A stretch of 64,000 nt of DNA from NCBI GenBank assembly GCA_016716745.1, contig JADJVD010000001.1, positions 248,001-312,000 on the forward strand. Direction: 5' to 3'. This stretch comes from Hyphomicrobiales bacterium (GTDB lineage Bacteria > Pseudomonadota > Alphaproteobacteria > Rhizobiales > Beijerinckiaceae). Every line of letters starts with the position of its first letter. Within the stretch, counting starts at the first letter, position 1. Below the pieces are notes generated by a model. The model did not search any database. It had not been told where the DNA came from and worked only from the letters and a program-made list of their open reading frames with translations. The position numbers were made by a program, and so were the translations under genes. Shown in pieces: positions 36,080-46,293 of the stretch.

Positions 36080-36799
36080 CTACTTGCGGCGCTCCTGCAA
36101 GAGCTCGAGCTGCACACGCTGGATCTCGGCGAGCCGCGACCATTGATGCGACAGCAGATGGTCGATCTTGTCGTGCAGATGACGGATTTCGAGCTCGGCC
36201 TTGAGGTTGACCTGATAGTCGCCGAGCGCGCGCAGGCGGTCCTTCGCCTCCTGCCGCTTCTGGCTCATCATGATCACCGGCGCCTGGATCGCGGCGATGC
36301 AGGACAGCACGAGGTTGAGCAGGATGTAGGGATAGGGGTCGAAGGCGCGCCCGGAGAGGACGCCGTTGACGATCATCCAGCCGATCAGGACCGCGGCGAA
36401 GACGATCAGGAACGTCCAGCTTCCGCCGAATGCGGCGAGGCGGTCGGCCATCCGCTCGCCGACGCTGCGGCGCGTCTCGTAGGTCGCTTCGACATTTTCC
36501 GAGATCGTTTCGTGTTGGGCCAGCGACTGGGCGACGTCGCGCTCCAGATCGGAGAGTTCGCCGCGCTCGGCCTGGATGATGTCTTCGAGATAGGCGCGCC
36601 GATAGCCGTCGATCACGACGCGGCTCAGCGGCGCGTCGGGCGGCAAATCGGGGTGCTCGCGCAGGATGCGCTCCTGCAAGCCCTGCGGCAGTTCGTCGAG
36701 CAGCCGCATCCGCTTGCGGTTCGCCGTCTCGCCCGAGATCGCGCAGGTGGCGTTGCGGCGCGGATCGCCGGCGGGAAGGTGTGTGTCGCGCAGAGTCAT
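36080..36799 (-). CDS. DUF1003 membrane protein
   Basis: 239 residues. The DUF1003 signature: ERMADRLAAFGGSWTFLIVF, IGWMIVNGVL, FDPYPYILLNLVLSCIAAIQ, APVIMMSQKRQEAKDRLRAL and YQVNLKAELEIRHLHDKIDH. Two TM helices flank the loop with FDPYPYILLN. Function is unknown; members are sometimes called cyclic-nucleotide-binding-like. Preceded by a helical N-terminus. It converges with the patatin pair. Confidence 0.85.
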   Translation of the reverse strand: MTLRDTHLPAGDPRRNATCAISGETANRKRMRLLDELPQGLQERILREHPDLPPDAPLSRVVIDGYRRAYLEDIIQAERGELSDLERDVAQSLAQHETISENVEATYETRRSVGERMADRLAAFGGSWTFLIVFAAVLIGWMIVNGVLSGRAFDPYPYILLNLVLSCIAAIQAPVIMMSQKRQEAKDRLRALGDYQVNLKAELEIRHLHDKIDHLLSHQWSRLAEIQRVQLELLQERRK

Positions 36800-36852
36800 C
36801 GCGTTCGCCTCCGACGAGGAACTGGTTCGGACGCGCGGGCGGCTGGTCGGCC

Positions 36853-37341
36853 TCAGCCTGCGGCGGCGACCTCGAGAATCTCGATCTCACGCCCGGCCAG
36901 CGTCGCCACGTCGCCGACCCGTTTGCCCATCAGGGCGCGGGCGAGCGGGGAGACGTAGGAGACCGAGCCATTGGCGGCGTCCGCCTCGTCCTCGCCGACG
37001 ATGCGGAAGCGCTGGCGACGGCCGTCGTCGCGCGCGAAGGCGACCGTCGAGCCGAAGGCGACGAGCGCAGGATCGGCCGGCGGAGGCGCGCGTTCGGCGC
37101 TGGCGCGCCGGGCCGCCCAGTAGCGCAGGTCGCGCGCGGCGCGCGCCATCGCGGTGCGGTCGCGCGACGTCTCGCCGGCCGCCTTGGCGGCGCTCCAGTC
37201 GGCGCGCGCCTGCGCCAGTGCGGCCTCGATGGCGGCGAGGCCCGTCGCGGTGACGAGATTGGGATGGGGAGAGATCGGCCGGTCCGGCAGATGCGCGGCC
37301 GCCGCCTCGACATCCTCCTCGCGGGTGAAGGCGACGCTCAC
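36853..37341 (-). CDS. GreA/GreB-family domain protein (Rnk-like)
   Basis: 162 residues. The C-terminal part holds the GreA/GreB FKBP-like domain (FRIVGEDEADAANGSVSYVS, PLARALMGKRVGDVATLAG), the signature for binding near the RNA polymerase secondary channel. The N-terminal helices (TATGLAAIEAALAQARADWS) could form a short coiled coil. It may be a transcript cleavage factor or a nucleoside diphosphate kinase regulator type. GTG start at 37341 overlaps the stop of the next gene. Confidence 0.8.
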   Translation of the reverse strand: MSVAFTREEDVEAAAAHLPDRPISPHPNLVTATGLAAIEAALAQARADWSAAKAAGETSRDRTAMARAARDLRYWAARRASAERAPPPADPALVAFGSTVAFARDDGRRQRFRIVGEDEADAANGSVSYVSPLARALMGKRVGDVATLAGREIEILEVAAAG

Positions 37342-37913
37342 TGGCGCGTCGCGCCGTGCACGGCCACGCCGAGGGTGAGGTTGTTGGTGATCGCGATGTC
37401 CGCGCCGGCGCCGTAGGTGACGAGGCCGCGCGTGCCGCCGCCCGGCTCGAAAAAGGCGTTCAGCGTGTCGATGCCGCCGCCGAAGCCGCGCTGTCCGGTC
37501 GGCTTCAGGAAGGCCGCGCCGACGCTCGCCCACGGGCGGACGCGGCCGAAATCGTAGCCGACGGTGGCGCTGGTCTCGACGAAGTTCCAGCCGCCGGCGC
37601 GGCGGCCGCCCCAGAGCGGGGCGAAAGCGAGCGCCGGCGCGTAGCCCGCCCGCAGCTTCACGCCGAGGATGACGTTGTTGTCGAACGCGCGCGACCAGGC
37701 GACGTTGGTCGCCCCGCCGAAGCCGCCCTTGGCGCCGCGGCCGCCGATCCAGAACGCCTCCGCCCCGACCGACAGGCCCTTCCACGGCGAGTCCGGCGTC
37801 GCCTGCGGCGGCTGGCTCTGCGCGAAAGTCGGCAGGCCGCTCGTCTGCGCGCGCGCAGGAAGCGCGGCGACGAGAGGGGCCAGCAGCACGAGGAAGGCGG
37901 GGCAAACGCGCAT
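37338..37913 (-). CDS. Outer-membrane beta-barrel-like protein
   Basis: 191 residues from ATG 37913 (a GTG two codons earlier is possible). Signal peptide (VCPAFLVLLAPLVAALPARA), then alternating strands rich in Gly/aromatic residues: SVGAEAFWIGGRGAKGGFGG, VAWSRAFDNNVILGVKLRAG, TSATVGYDFGRVRPWASVGA, and the end LTLGVAVHGATRQ. This fits a small outer-membrane beta barrel, such as the OmpW/porin-like family; no specific role can be given. The last codon does not end in Phe. Confidence 0.65.
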   Translation of the reverse strand: MRVCPAFLVLLAPLVAALPARAQTSGLPTFAQSQPPQATPDSPWKGLSVGAEAFWIGGRGAKGGFGGATNVAWSRAFDNNVILGVKLRAGYAPALAFAPLWGGRRAGGWNFVETSATVGYDFGRVRPWASVGAAFLKPTGQRGFGGGIDTLNAFFEPGGGTRGLVTYGAGADIAITNNLTLGVAVHGATRQ

Positions 37914-38034
37914 CGGCACACAGTCGACGACAATCGCGGCGCAGATTAGGCGGGCGGGCTCGCCCCGTCAAAAGCCGTTCGCAGGCACGGAACCAGGGTT
38001 GTTCCGGCGCGCCAAAGCGGCCAATCATGCGGGC

Positions 38035-39381
38035 ATGTCGATGGATCGGGCGCCTGCTGACGGCGTGAAGCGCAGCACGTTGAGGGTGGACACGCTGGCG
38101 CGGTTGCGCTGGCTGGCGGTGGTCGGCCAGTCGGCGTCCGTGGCGTTCGCCGCCCTCGTGCTCGGCTTCGAGATTCCGATCGTCGCCTGTCTCGTGTGGA
38201 TCGCCCTGCTGGCGGCGCTCAATATCGGACTGCGCCTGCGCTACCGGCCGAGCTACCGGCTGCCGGTGCGGCTCGCCAGCCTTTTGCTCGGCTACGACAT
38301 CGTCCAGCTCGCCGGCCTGCTCTATCTGACGGGCGGCCTCGCCAACCCGTTCGCCATGCTGTTCCTCGCGCCGGTGACGATCTCGGCCACCTCGCTGCCG
38401 CGACGCAACACCGCGATGCTGTGGCTGGTTCTGGCGGCCGCCTCGGGCGCGCTCGCGCTCCTGCACGGGCCCCTGCCCTGGCTGTGGGGCGCGCGGCTCG
38501 ACCTGCCGCAGCTCTATGCGAAGGCGGTGTGGGCCTCGCTGATGATCAGCGCGGCCTTCATCGGCGTCTACGCCTCGCGCGTCGCCGAGGAGACGCAGCA
38601 GCTGTCCGACGCGCTGGCCGCCACGGATCTGGCGCTGGCGCGCTATCAGCACCTCGCCCAGCTCGACGGGCTGGCCGCCGCCGCCGCGCACGAGCTCGGC
38701 ACGCCGCTCGGCACGGTGCGGCTCGTCGCGCGGGAGTGGCTGCGGGCGCTGCCCGCCGCCCCGACAGAGGACGACATCCGCCTCGTGGCGCAGGAAATCG
38801 ACCGCTGCCGGACGATCCTCGGCAAACTGCGCTCCATGAAGGACGACGCCCTGCTCGACCATCTGTCGGTCGCCCAGCTCGTCGAGGAAGCGGCGACGCC
38901 GCACAGGGGCGGCGGCGTCGACATCCGCGCCGACATCGCCGGCGAGGGCCCGGAACCGACGCTCAAGCGCAATCCGGGCCTGACCTACGGGATCGGCAAT
39001 CTGGTTGAGAACGCAGCCGATTTCGCCGCCACGACGGTGCGCGTCACGGCGCGGTGGACGCGCCAGACGCTGACCGTCTCCGTCGCCGACGACGGGCCGG
39101 GCTTCGCGCCGCAAATTCTGGCGCAGATCGGCGACCCGTATTTGCGCTCGGCCAAGGACGGGCGTCGCGTCAAGGGCGTAGAAGGCGGGCTGGGGCTCGG
39201 CCTCTTCATCGCCAAGACGCTGCTCGAACGGAGCGGCGCCCGTTTTTCGGCGCGCAACGCGCCGGAGGGCGGGGCTGTGGTGACGCTCCGTTGGGAGCGC
39301 GCCGCCGTCGAGGCCGACGAGGAGGCCGCCAAAGGCGCATTTTCTTTGGCGCCTGCGGGACATGGCTCTATATCGAACTAG
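38035..39381 (+). CDS. regB: Redox sensor histidine kinase RegB/ActS
   Basis: 448 residues. Six TM helices (about 26-180) and the quinone-binding loop GGLANPF (100-106) that defines RegB/PrrB. H-box AAAAAHELGTPLGTVRLVA with His219, and Cys258 in EIDRCRTILGKL, which matches the redox-active Cys of RegB. ATP-binding part: GIGNLVENAADFAATTVRV, VSVADDGPGFAPQ and GGLGLGLFIAKTLLERSG. RegB responds to redox state of the respiratory chain and phosphorylates RegA, controlling respiration, photosynthesis, nitrogen and carbon fixation genes. regA starts 27 bases downstream. Confidence 0.95.
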   Translation: MSMDRAPADGVKRSTLRVDTLARLRWLAVVGQSASVAFAALVLGFEIPIVACLVWIALLAALNIGLRLRYRPSYRLPVRLASLLLGYDIVQLAGLLYLTGGLANPFAMLFLAPVTISATSLPRRNTAMLWLVLAAASGALALLHGPLPWLWGARLDLPQLYAKAVWASLMISAAFIGVYASRVAEETQQLSDALAATDLALARYQHLAQLDGLAAAAAHELGTPLGTVRLVAREWLRALPAAPTEDDIRLVAQEIDRCRTILGKLRSMKDDALLDHLSVAQLVEEAATPHRGGGVDIRADIAGEGPEPTLKRNPGLTYGIGNLVENAADFAATTVRVTARWTRQTLTVSVADDGPGFAPQILAQIGDPYLRSAKDGRRVKGVEGGLGLGLFIAKTLLERSGARFSARNAPEGGAVVTLRWERAAVEADEEAAKGAFSLAPAGHGSISN

Positions 39382-39408
39382 CCGGCGGGCAGGAAACCGA
39401 GCGAGACA

Positions 39409-39993
39409 ATGACCGAAAGACGAGATCCGGACGCCCAGGCCCAGGACGGCCCCTCGCATGCTCCCGCCGGGGACATGTCGCTCTTGATCGTCGACGACGA
39501 CAAGCCCTTCCTCACCCGCCTCGCCCGCGCCATGGAGGCGCGCGGCTTCCTTGTCGCCACCGCCGAATCGGTCGAGGAGGGGATGGCGGCCATCGCCGGA
39601 CGGCCGCCCGCCTTCGCGGTGATCGACATGCGGCTGATGGACGGCAACGGGCTCGACGTGATCGCCGAGCTGAAGGTCCGGCGGCCCGATGCGCGGGCGA
39701 TCATCCTGACCGGCTACGGCAACATCATGACCGCGGTCACCGCCGTGAAGCTCGGCGCGTTCGACTATCTCGCCAAACCCGCCGACGCCGACGAGATCCA
39801 CGCCGCGCTGTTGGCGCTCAACCATGACCGCGCCGAGATCCCCGACAATCCGATGTCGGCCGACAGGGTTCGCTGGGAGCATATCCAGCGCATCTACGAA
39901 TTGTGCGGCCGCAACGTGTCCGAGACGGCGCGCCGGCTCAACATGCATCGGCGAACGCTGCAACGCATCCTCGCCAAGCGCGCGCCGCGCTGA
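39409..39993 (+). CDS. regA: Redox response regulator RegA/ActR
   Basis: 194 residues. Receiver with DDD at 29-31 and phospho-acceptor Asp73 in FAVIDMRLMDGNGLDVIAEL, ILTGYGNIMTAVTAVKLGAF and Lys in YLAKPADADE. The C-terminal Fis-type HTH (WEHIQRIYELCGRNVSETAR, RLNMHRRTLQRILAKRAPR) is almost invariant in RegA/ActR. Together with regB it forms the global redox system of many alphaproteobacteria. Confidence 0.96.
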   Translation: MTERRDPDAQAQDGPSHAPAGDMSLLIVDDDKPFLTRLARAMEARGFLVATAESVEEGMAAIAGRPPAFAVIDMRLMDGNGLDVIAELKVRRPDARAIILTGYGNIMTAVTAVKLGAFDYLAKPADADEIHAALLALNHDRAEIPDNPMSADRVRWEHIQRIYELCGRNVSETARRLNMHRRTLQRILAKRAPR

Positions 39994-40198
39994 GGCGCGG
40001 AGCTCGACGCGGCGGCGCCGCGCGCGATGTCCTCGCCATGATGGACGTCGCCGACAAGGCGACGCATGTGCGCCGTCCCAGGCAGACGATCATTCCGATC
40101 CTCTCTGCGATGAGCGCCTTCGCCCGCCGGCGGGGATGAGCGAGGCGCGGCGCGTTTTCTCGCCTCGCTCGAGCCGACGCGGCCGCGCGGCTACCGAC

Positions 40199-40705
40199 CT
40201 ATTCGGGCAAAGCGAGGCCGGGATCGACCAGCGCATGCAGCCGGTCGGCGGCGAGCGCGGCGAAGCGCAGCGTCAGGGCGCGGCGCGTCGCGGGCGCGAG
40301 CTTGTGAAGGGGCGCCTCGCGCAACGCGGCGGCGCCCCAGGCGTCGGCGACGATGAGCCCGGCGTCCTCCGGCATGATCGCCGGATCGAGCGTCTCGGGA
40401 ATGGCGAAGAACAGCCGGTCGCAATGGGCGCGATAGTCGCGCCATTTGTGGTCGGCGCGGAAATCGGCGAGCGAGGATTTGATCTCGACGACGAGAAGCT
40501 CGCCGTCCGGCCCGAGCGCCATCAGATCGGCGCGCCGGCCCGAGGGCAGCGGCATCTCCACCACCGTCGCGTAGCCGAGGCCGCGCAGCAGGCGCCGCGC
40601 GCCGCGCGCCACCAGCAGCGCGGTCTCCGACTGGCGGCCGTCCACGAGTCGCTCGGAATCGACCGAGACGCCGGTGGTCACATAGAGCGAGACACTGCGG
40701 GCCAT
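40199..40705 (-). CDS. mmcB: DNA repair protein MmcB family
   Basis: 168 residues. The PD-(D/E)XK-like core GRRADLMALGPDGELLVVEI-KSS, then FRADHKWRDYRAHCDRLFFA and the tail APATRRALTLRFAALAADRL match the MmcB family (DNA repair protein first described in Caulobacter as mitomycin-C-related). The catalytic-type Asp and Glu-X-Lys are visible. It likely acts on DNA in damage repair. It reads in the same direction as the GMC gene upstream, 19 bases away. Confidence 0.88.
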   Translation of the reverse strand: MARSVSLYVTTGVSVDSERLVDGRQSETALLVARGARRLLRGLGYATVVEMPLPSGRRADLMALGPDGELLVVEIKSSLADFRADHKWRDYRAHCDRLFFAIPETLDPAIMPEDAGLIVADAWGAAALREAPLHKLAPATRRALTLRFAALAADRLHALVDPGLALPE

Positions 40706-42315
40706 ACGATCAGTCTAGCCCGACTCAGCGCCCCGCCGCGAGCATGAGTTCGGCCGCCCGCTCGGCGATCGCCATCGTCGGGGCGGCGGTGTTGCCGGAG
40801 GTGATGCGCGGCATCGCCGAGGCGTCGGCGACGCGCAGGCGCGCCACGCCGCGCACGCGCAGTTCGGCGTCCAGCACCGCGTTCGGATCGTGGTCCGGCC
40901 CCATCGCCGCCGTGCCGACGGGGTGGAAGATCGTGGTGCCGATATCGCCGGCGGCGCGGGCGAGATCGGCGTCGCTGGTCAGCGCGGCGCCGGGCAGCCG
41001 TTCGGCCGGCTGGAAGCGGGCGAGCGCCTGCGTCGCGCAGAGTTTGCGCGCCCAGCGGATCGAATCCGCGGCGACGCGGCGATCCTCCTCGGTCGCGAGA
41101 TAGTTCGGACGGATCTTCGGCGCGGCGTCGTCCCGCCGCTCGAGATGGATCGAGCCGCGGCTCGACGGGCGCAGATTGCAGACGCTGACGGTGATCGCCG
41201 GAAAATCGTGCAGCGGATCGCCGAACTTGTCGAGCGAGAGCGGCTGGACGTGGAACTCGATGTTCGGCGTCGCATAGTCCGCGCTCGAGGCCATGAAGAC
41301 GCCGAACTGCGAGGGCGCCATCGTCAGCGGCCCGCGCCGACGCAGCGCGTAGTCGAGGCCCATCAGGCCGCGCCGGAACAGCGACTTGTAGAGCACGTTC
41401 ATCGTCGGCGTTCCGGCGACGGTGAAGATGGTGCGCAGTTGCAGATGGTCCTGCAAATTCTCGCCGACGCCCGGCAGGTGCGCCCGCGTCTCGACGCCGA
41501 GGCCTTGCAGCCGCGCGCCGTCGCCGAGGCCGGATGTCTCCATCAGCGCCGGCGTCGCCACCGCGCCGGCCGACAGCACGACCTCGCGCGCGACCTTCGC
41601 GACGCGGCGCTCGCCGCCAAGCGTGTATTCGACGCCCGTCGCGCGCCCGTCCTCGACGATCACGCGCTCGACCGTGACGCCTGTCGCCAGCGTCAGATTG
41701 GGGCGGTCGAGGACGGGCTTCAGAAACGCCGTCGCCGCGCTCCATCGCCGGCCGCGCTTCTGGTTCACGTCGAAATAGCCGGAGCCGAAATTCGTGCCGC
41801 GGTTGAAATCGGCGGTCGGCGGCACGCCGAGTTCGGCGGCCGCCTCGCGCATCGCGTCGAGGATCGGCCAGCGCATGCGCGGCTGCTCGACGCGCCACTC
41901 GCCGCCGGCGGCGTGCAGGTCGTTCGCGCCGCCGTGATAGTCCTCGTGCTTGCGGAACAGTTTCAGCACATCGTCCCAGCCCCAGCCGGGCAGGCCGAGC
42001 TGGCGCCAGCCGTCGTAATCGGCCGCCTGCCCGCGCATGTAGATCATCGCGTTGATGGCCGAGCAGCCGCCGATCACCTTGCCGCGCGGATAATTCAGCG
42101 CGCGGCCGTTGAGGCCGTCGCAAGGCTCCGTCTTCAACAGCCAGTCCGCGCGCGGATTGCCGATGGCGAACAGGTAGCCGACGGGGATGTGGAACCAGAT
42201 CCAGTCGTCCTTGCCGCCGGCCTCCAGAACGAGGACGCGGTTGCGCGGATCGGCGGAGAGGCGATTGGCCAGCACGCAGCCGGCAGAGCCCGCGCCGACG
42301 ACGATGAAGTCGAAT

Positions 42316-43325
<1,010 letters not shown>

Positions 43326-43326
<1 letters not shown>

Positions 43327-44324
43327 CAGGCGATCTCCTTGTCGCGCTGGGCCGCGACGGGCGCGCCTTCTACGAGCGGGGTGTGGCAGAGCGCGCGGCC
43401 AAGCTCGGGCGCGGCGTGGGCCGGCGCCTCGCGCCGGCAGCGCTCGAACACGAAGGCGCAGCGCGGCGAGAACAGACAGCCCTTCGGTCGGTCGAACTGG
43501 CCGGGCACGACGCCCGGAATGGCCGGCAGGCGGCGCTGCGTCGCCCGCTCCGGCAGCGCCGCCAGCAGCGCCGCCGTGTAGGGGTGATGGGGATCGGAGA
43601 ACAGCGCGCGCGTGGCGTTGGTCTCCACCTGCTGGCCGGCGTATTGCACGACGACGCGATCGGCCGTCTCGGCGACGACGCCCATGTCGTGCGTGATGAG
43701 CACGAGCGCCATGCCCGTCTCCTTGCGCAGCGAGACGAGCAGATCGAGAATCTGGGCCTGGATGGTGACGTCGAGCGCCGTGCTCGGCTCGTCGGCGATC
43801 AGCAGCTTGGGTTTGCAGGCGAGCGCCATCGCGATCATCACGCGCTGGCTCATGCCGCCCGACAATTGATGCGGAAAGGCGGAGATGCGGCGCTCCGGAT
43901 CGGTGATGCCGACCTGCTCCAGCAATTCGACCGTGCGCTTGCGGCGCGCGGCGCGATCCATGCCGAGATGCGTCTTCAGCGATTCGCCGATCTGGAAGCC
44001 CACCGTGAAACACGGGTTGAGCGAGGACATCGGCTCCTGAAAGATCATCGACAGGTCGCGGCCGACGATGGCGCGCCGCTCCTTCGCGGTGAGCGCGCGC
44101 AGGTCGCGCCCGTCGAACTCCATGCGGTCGGCCGTCACCGTCGCCGTCCATGGCAGCAGGCCCATCACGGCGAGCATGGCGACCGACTTGCCGGAGCCCG
44201 ATTCGCCGACGATGGCCAGCACCTCGTTGCGATCGACCGAGACGTCGACGCCGTCGACCGCCTTGAACGGGCCGCCGCGGGTGGCGAAGGAGACGGAGAG
44301 GTTGCGGATGTCGAGCAGCGCCAT
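43326..44324 (-). CDS. dppD: Dipeptide/oligopeptide ABC transporter ATP-binding protein DppD-type
   Basis: 332 residues. Walker A IVGESGSGKSVAMLAVMG, signature LSGGMSQRVMIAMALACKPK, Walker B LLIADEPSTALDVTIQ, and the C-terminal CLFSPRCAFVFERCRRE segment that marks the Opp/Dpp group. Start ATG 44324 overlaps the dppC stop. It forms a heterodimer with the DppF-type protein. Confidence 0.93.
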
Positions 44325-45241
44325 CACGACCTCCGCATCTTCGGATCGAGCGCGTCGCGCAGGCCGTCGCCGAGAAGGTTGATGGAGATGACGGTGACGA
44401 GGATCGCCAGGCCCGGCAGCGTCACCAGCCACGGATTGGAGCGGATGAACTCGCGCGCGTCGGCCAGCATCGTCCCCCATTCGGAGATCGGCGGCTGCGC
44501 GCCGAGGCCGAGAAAGCCGAGCGCCGCCGCCTCGAGAATGGCGTCCGACACGCCGAGCGCGGCCTGGATGATGAGCGGGGCAAGACAGTTGGGCAGCACG
44601 GTCGAGAGCATCAGGCGCAGCGGGCCGACGCCGGCGACCTTGGCGGCCGTGACATATTCCTTGTTGAGCTCGGCCAGCGCCGAGGCGCGCACGAGGCGCA
44701 CATAGCGCGGCAGATAGACGATCGTCACCGCGATGATGGTGTTGGTGAGATTCGGGCCCAGAACCGCGACGACGAGGATCGCCAGCACGAGGCCGGGCAC
44801 CGCCATGATGAGATCCATCATGCGGGTGATCACGACGTCGACGACGCCGCCGAAATAAGCCGCCGCAAGGCCGATCATGATGCCGAGCACGAAGGACACG
44901 GCCATCACCGACAGGCCGATGAACAGCGAGATGCGCGCCCCGTGGATGAGGCGCGAAAGCATGTCGCGGCCGAGCCCGTCCGTGCCGAGCACGAAGCGCC
45001 ACGTCCCGCCCTCGGCCCAGACCGGCGGCGCCTTCACCGCTTCGCGGAACTGCTCGTTGGGATGATAGGGCGCGACGAAATCCGCGAAGATCGCCAGCAA
45101 CACGATCAGCGAGATCACGACGAGGCCGAGCACCGCGCCCTTGTTCTCGCTGAACGAGGCCCAGAAGGCGGCGAAGGGCCGCGCCGGCGGGACGACGAAT
45201 TCGTCGGCGATGGTCGCCGCGAGCGGCGTTTCACCGGCCAT
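44324..45241 (-). CDS. dppC: Dipeptide ABC transporter permease DppC-type
   Basis: 305 residues. N-terminal TM helix (VLGLVVISLIVLLAIFADFV), a periplasmic loop (YHPNEQF, TDGLGRDMLSRLIHGARISL), and the permease EAA motif KVAGVGPLRLMLSTVLPNCL; ends PKMRRS with the LGDGLRDALDPK tail typical of DppC/OppC. Overlap with dppB is 11 bases. Confidence 0.94.
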   Translation of the reverse strand: MAGETPLAATIADEFVVPPARPFAAFWASFSENKGAVLGLVVISLIVLLAIFADFVAPYHPNEQFREAVKAPPVWAEGGTWRFVLGTDGLGRDMLSRLIHGARISLFIGLSVMAVSFVLGIMIGLAAAYFGGVVDVVITRMMDLIMAVPGLVLAILVVAVLGPNLTNTIIAVTIVYLPRYVRLVRASALAELNKEYVTAAKVAGVGPLRLMLSTVLPNCLAPLIIQAALGVSDAILEAAALGFLGLGAQPPISEWGTMLADAREFIRSNPWLVTLPGLAILVTVISINLLGDGLRDALDPKMRRS

Positions 45242-46244
45242 GACGGATCCTCGGATTGATGACGCCGTAGAGCACGTCGACGCCCAGATTGACCAGAATG
45301 ACGACGGTCGAGACCAGCATGACGCCGCCCTGCAACGCCGGATAGTCGCGCCGGCCGATCGATTCGATCAGCCATTTGCCGATGCCGGGCCAGGAGAAGA
45401 TCGTCTCGGTCAGCACCGCGCCCGCCATCAGGCCGCCGACCGACAGGCCGATGACGGTGACCACCGGAATGAGCGCGTTGCGCAGCGCGTGCAGGCCGAC
45501 GACGCGGAAGGGCGACAGGCCTTTGGCGCGCGCCGTGCGCACATAGTCCTCGCTCAGCACCTCGAGCATCGAGGAGCGCGTCATGCGCGCGATGGTGGCG
45601 AGCGGCACGGTGCCGAGCACGATCGCCGGCAGGATGAGGTGATGCAGCGCGTCGAGGAACGCGCCCTTCTGGCCCGAGAGCCAGGCGTCGACCGTCATGA
45701 AGCCGGTGACGGGCTCGAAATAGTATTTGATCAGATCGATGCGGCCGGAGACTGGGGTGAGGCCCCAACGCTCGGCGACCAGCATGATGAGCAGCAGGCC
45801 CCACCAGAAGATCGGCATCGAGAAGCCGGTGACGGAGAGCGCCATCAGCCCCTGATCGAACCAGGAGCCGCGCTTGACCGCGGCCACGGCGCCGGCCGGA
45901 ATGCCGATCGCCGAGGCGAACAGCATGGCGAAGAAGGACAGCTCGATCGTGGCCGGGAACAGCGTGAAGAACTCGGTCAGCACCTTCTCGTTGGTGGCGA
46001 GAGACACTCCGAAATCGCCGTGCAGAATGTTCCAGACATAGTCGAAGAACTGCTTCCAGACGGGCTGGTCGAGGCCGAGCTCGTGACGGAAATAGGCGAG
46101 CCGCTCCGGGCTGATGCCGCGTTCGCCGACGCGCACCTCCACAGGGTCGCCGGGAACGAGGCGGATCGCCACGAAGGTGATGAACATCAGCGCCAGGAAG
46201 GTCGGAACCGTCAGCGCGAGTCGTTTAAGGAAGAATTTGATCAT
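45231..46244 (-). CDS. dppB: Dipeptide ABC transporter permease DppB-type
   Basis: 337 residues, six TM helices. MIKFFLKRLALTVPTFLALM, then FVAIRLVPGDPVEVRVGERG, LGLDQPVWKQFFDYVWNILH, GDFGVSLATNEKV and the permease motif RTARAKGLSPFRVVGLHALR. These are the DppB/OppB signatures. It follows the substrate-binding protein after a strong stem-loop. Confidence 0.94.
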   Translation of the reverse strand: MIKFFLKRLALTVPTFLALMFITFVAIRLVPGDPVEVRVGERGISPERLAYFRHELGLDQPVWKQFFDYVWNILHGDFGVSLATNEKVLTEFFTLFPATIELSFFAMLFASAIGIPAGAVAAVKRGSWFDQGLMALSVTGFSMPIFWWGLLLIMLVAERWGLTPVSGRIDLIKYYFEPVTGFMTVDAWLSGQKGAFLDALHHLILPAIVLGTVPLATIARMTRSSMLEVLSEDYVRTARAKGLSPFRVVGLHALRNALIPVVTVIGLSVGGLMAGAVLTETIFSWPGIGKWLIESIGRRDYPALQGGVMLVSTVVILVNLGVDVLYGVINPRIRHGR

Positions 46245-46260
46245 GGGCGGGGGGACGGGC

Positions 46261-46285
46261 GCGGCGGGGCGCGAGGCCCCGCCGC
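46261..46285 (-). promoter_or_regulatory. Strong stem-loop between dppA and dppB
   Basis: Perfect 10-base GC stem (GCGGCGGGGC / GCCCCGCCGC) with a 5-base loop in the 49-base gap after the dppA stop, with no T run following. Such structures commonly protect the abundant binding-protein mRNA or reduce read-through into permease genes; this is inference. Confidence 0.7.
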
Positions 46286-46293
46286 GGGTCGCG

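Noticed and set aside
40038..40138. Small forward frame of 33 codons after regA
   Set aside because: No family, no ribosome site of note and no support from neighbours; too short to claim.
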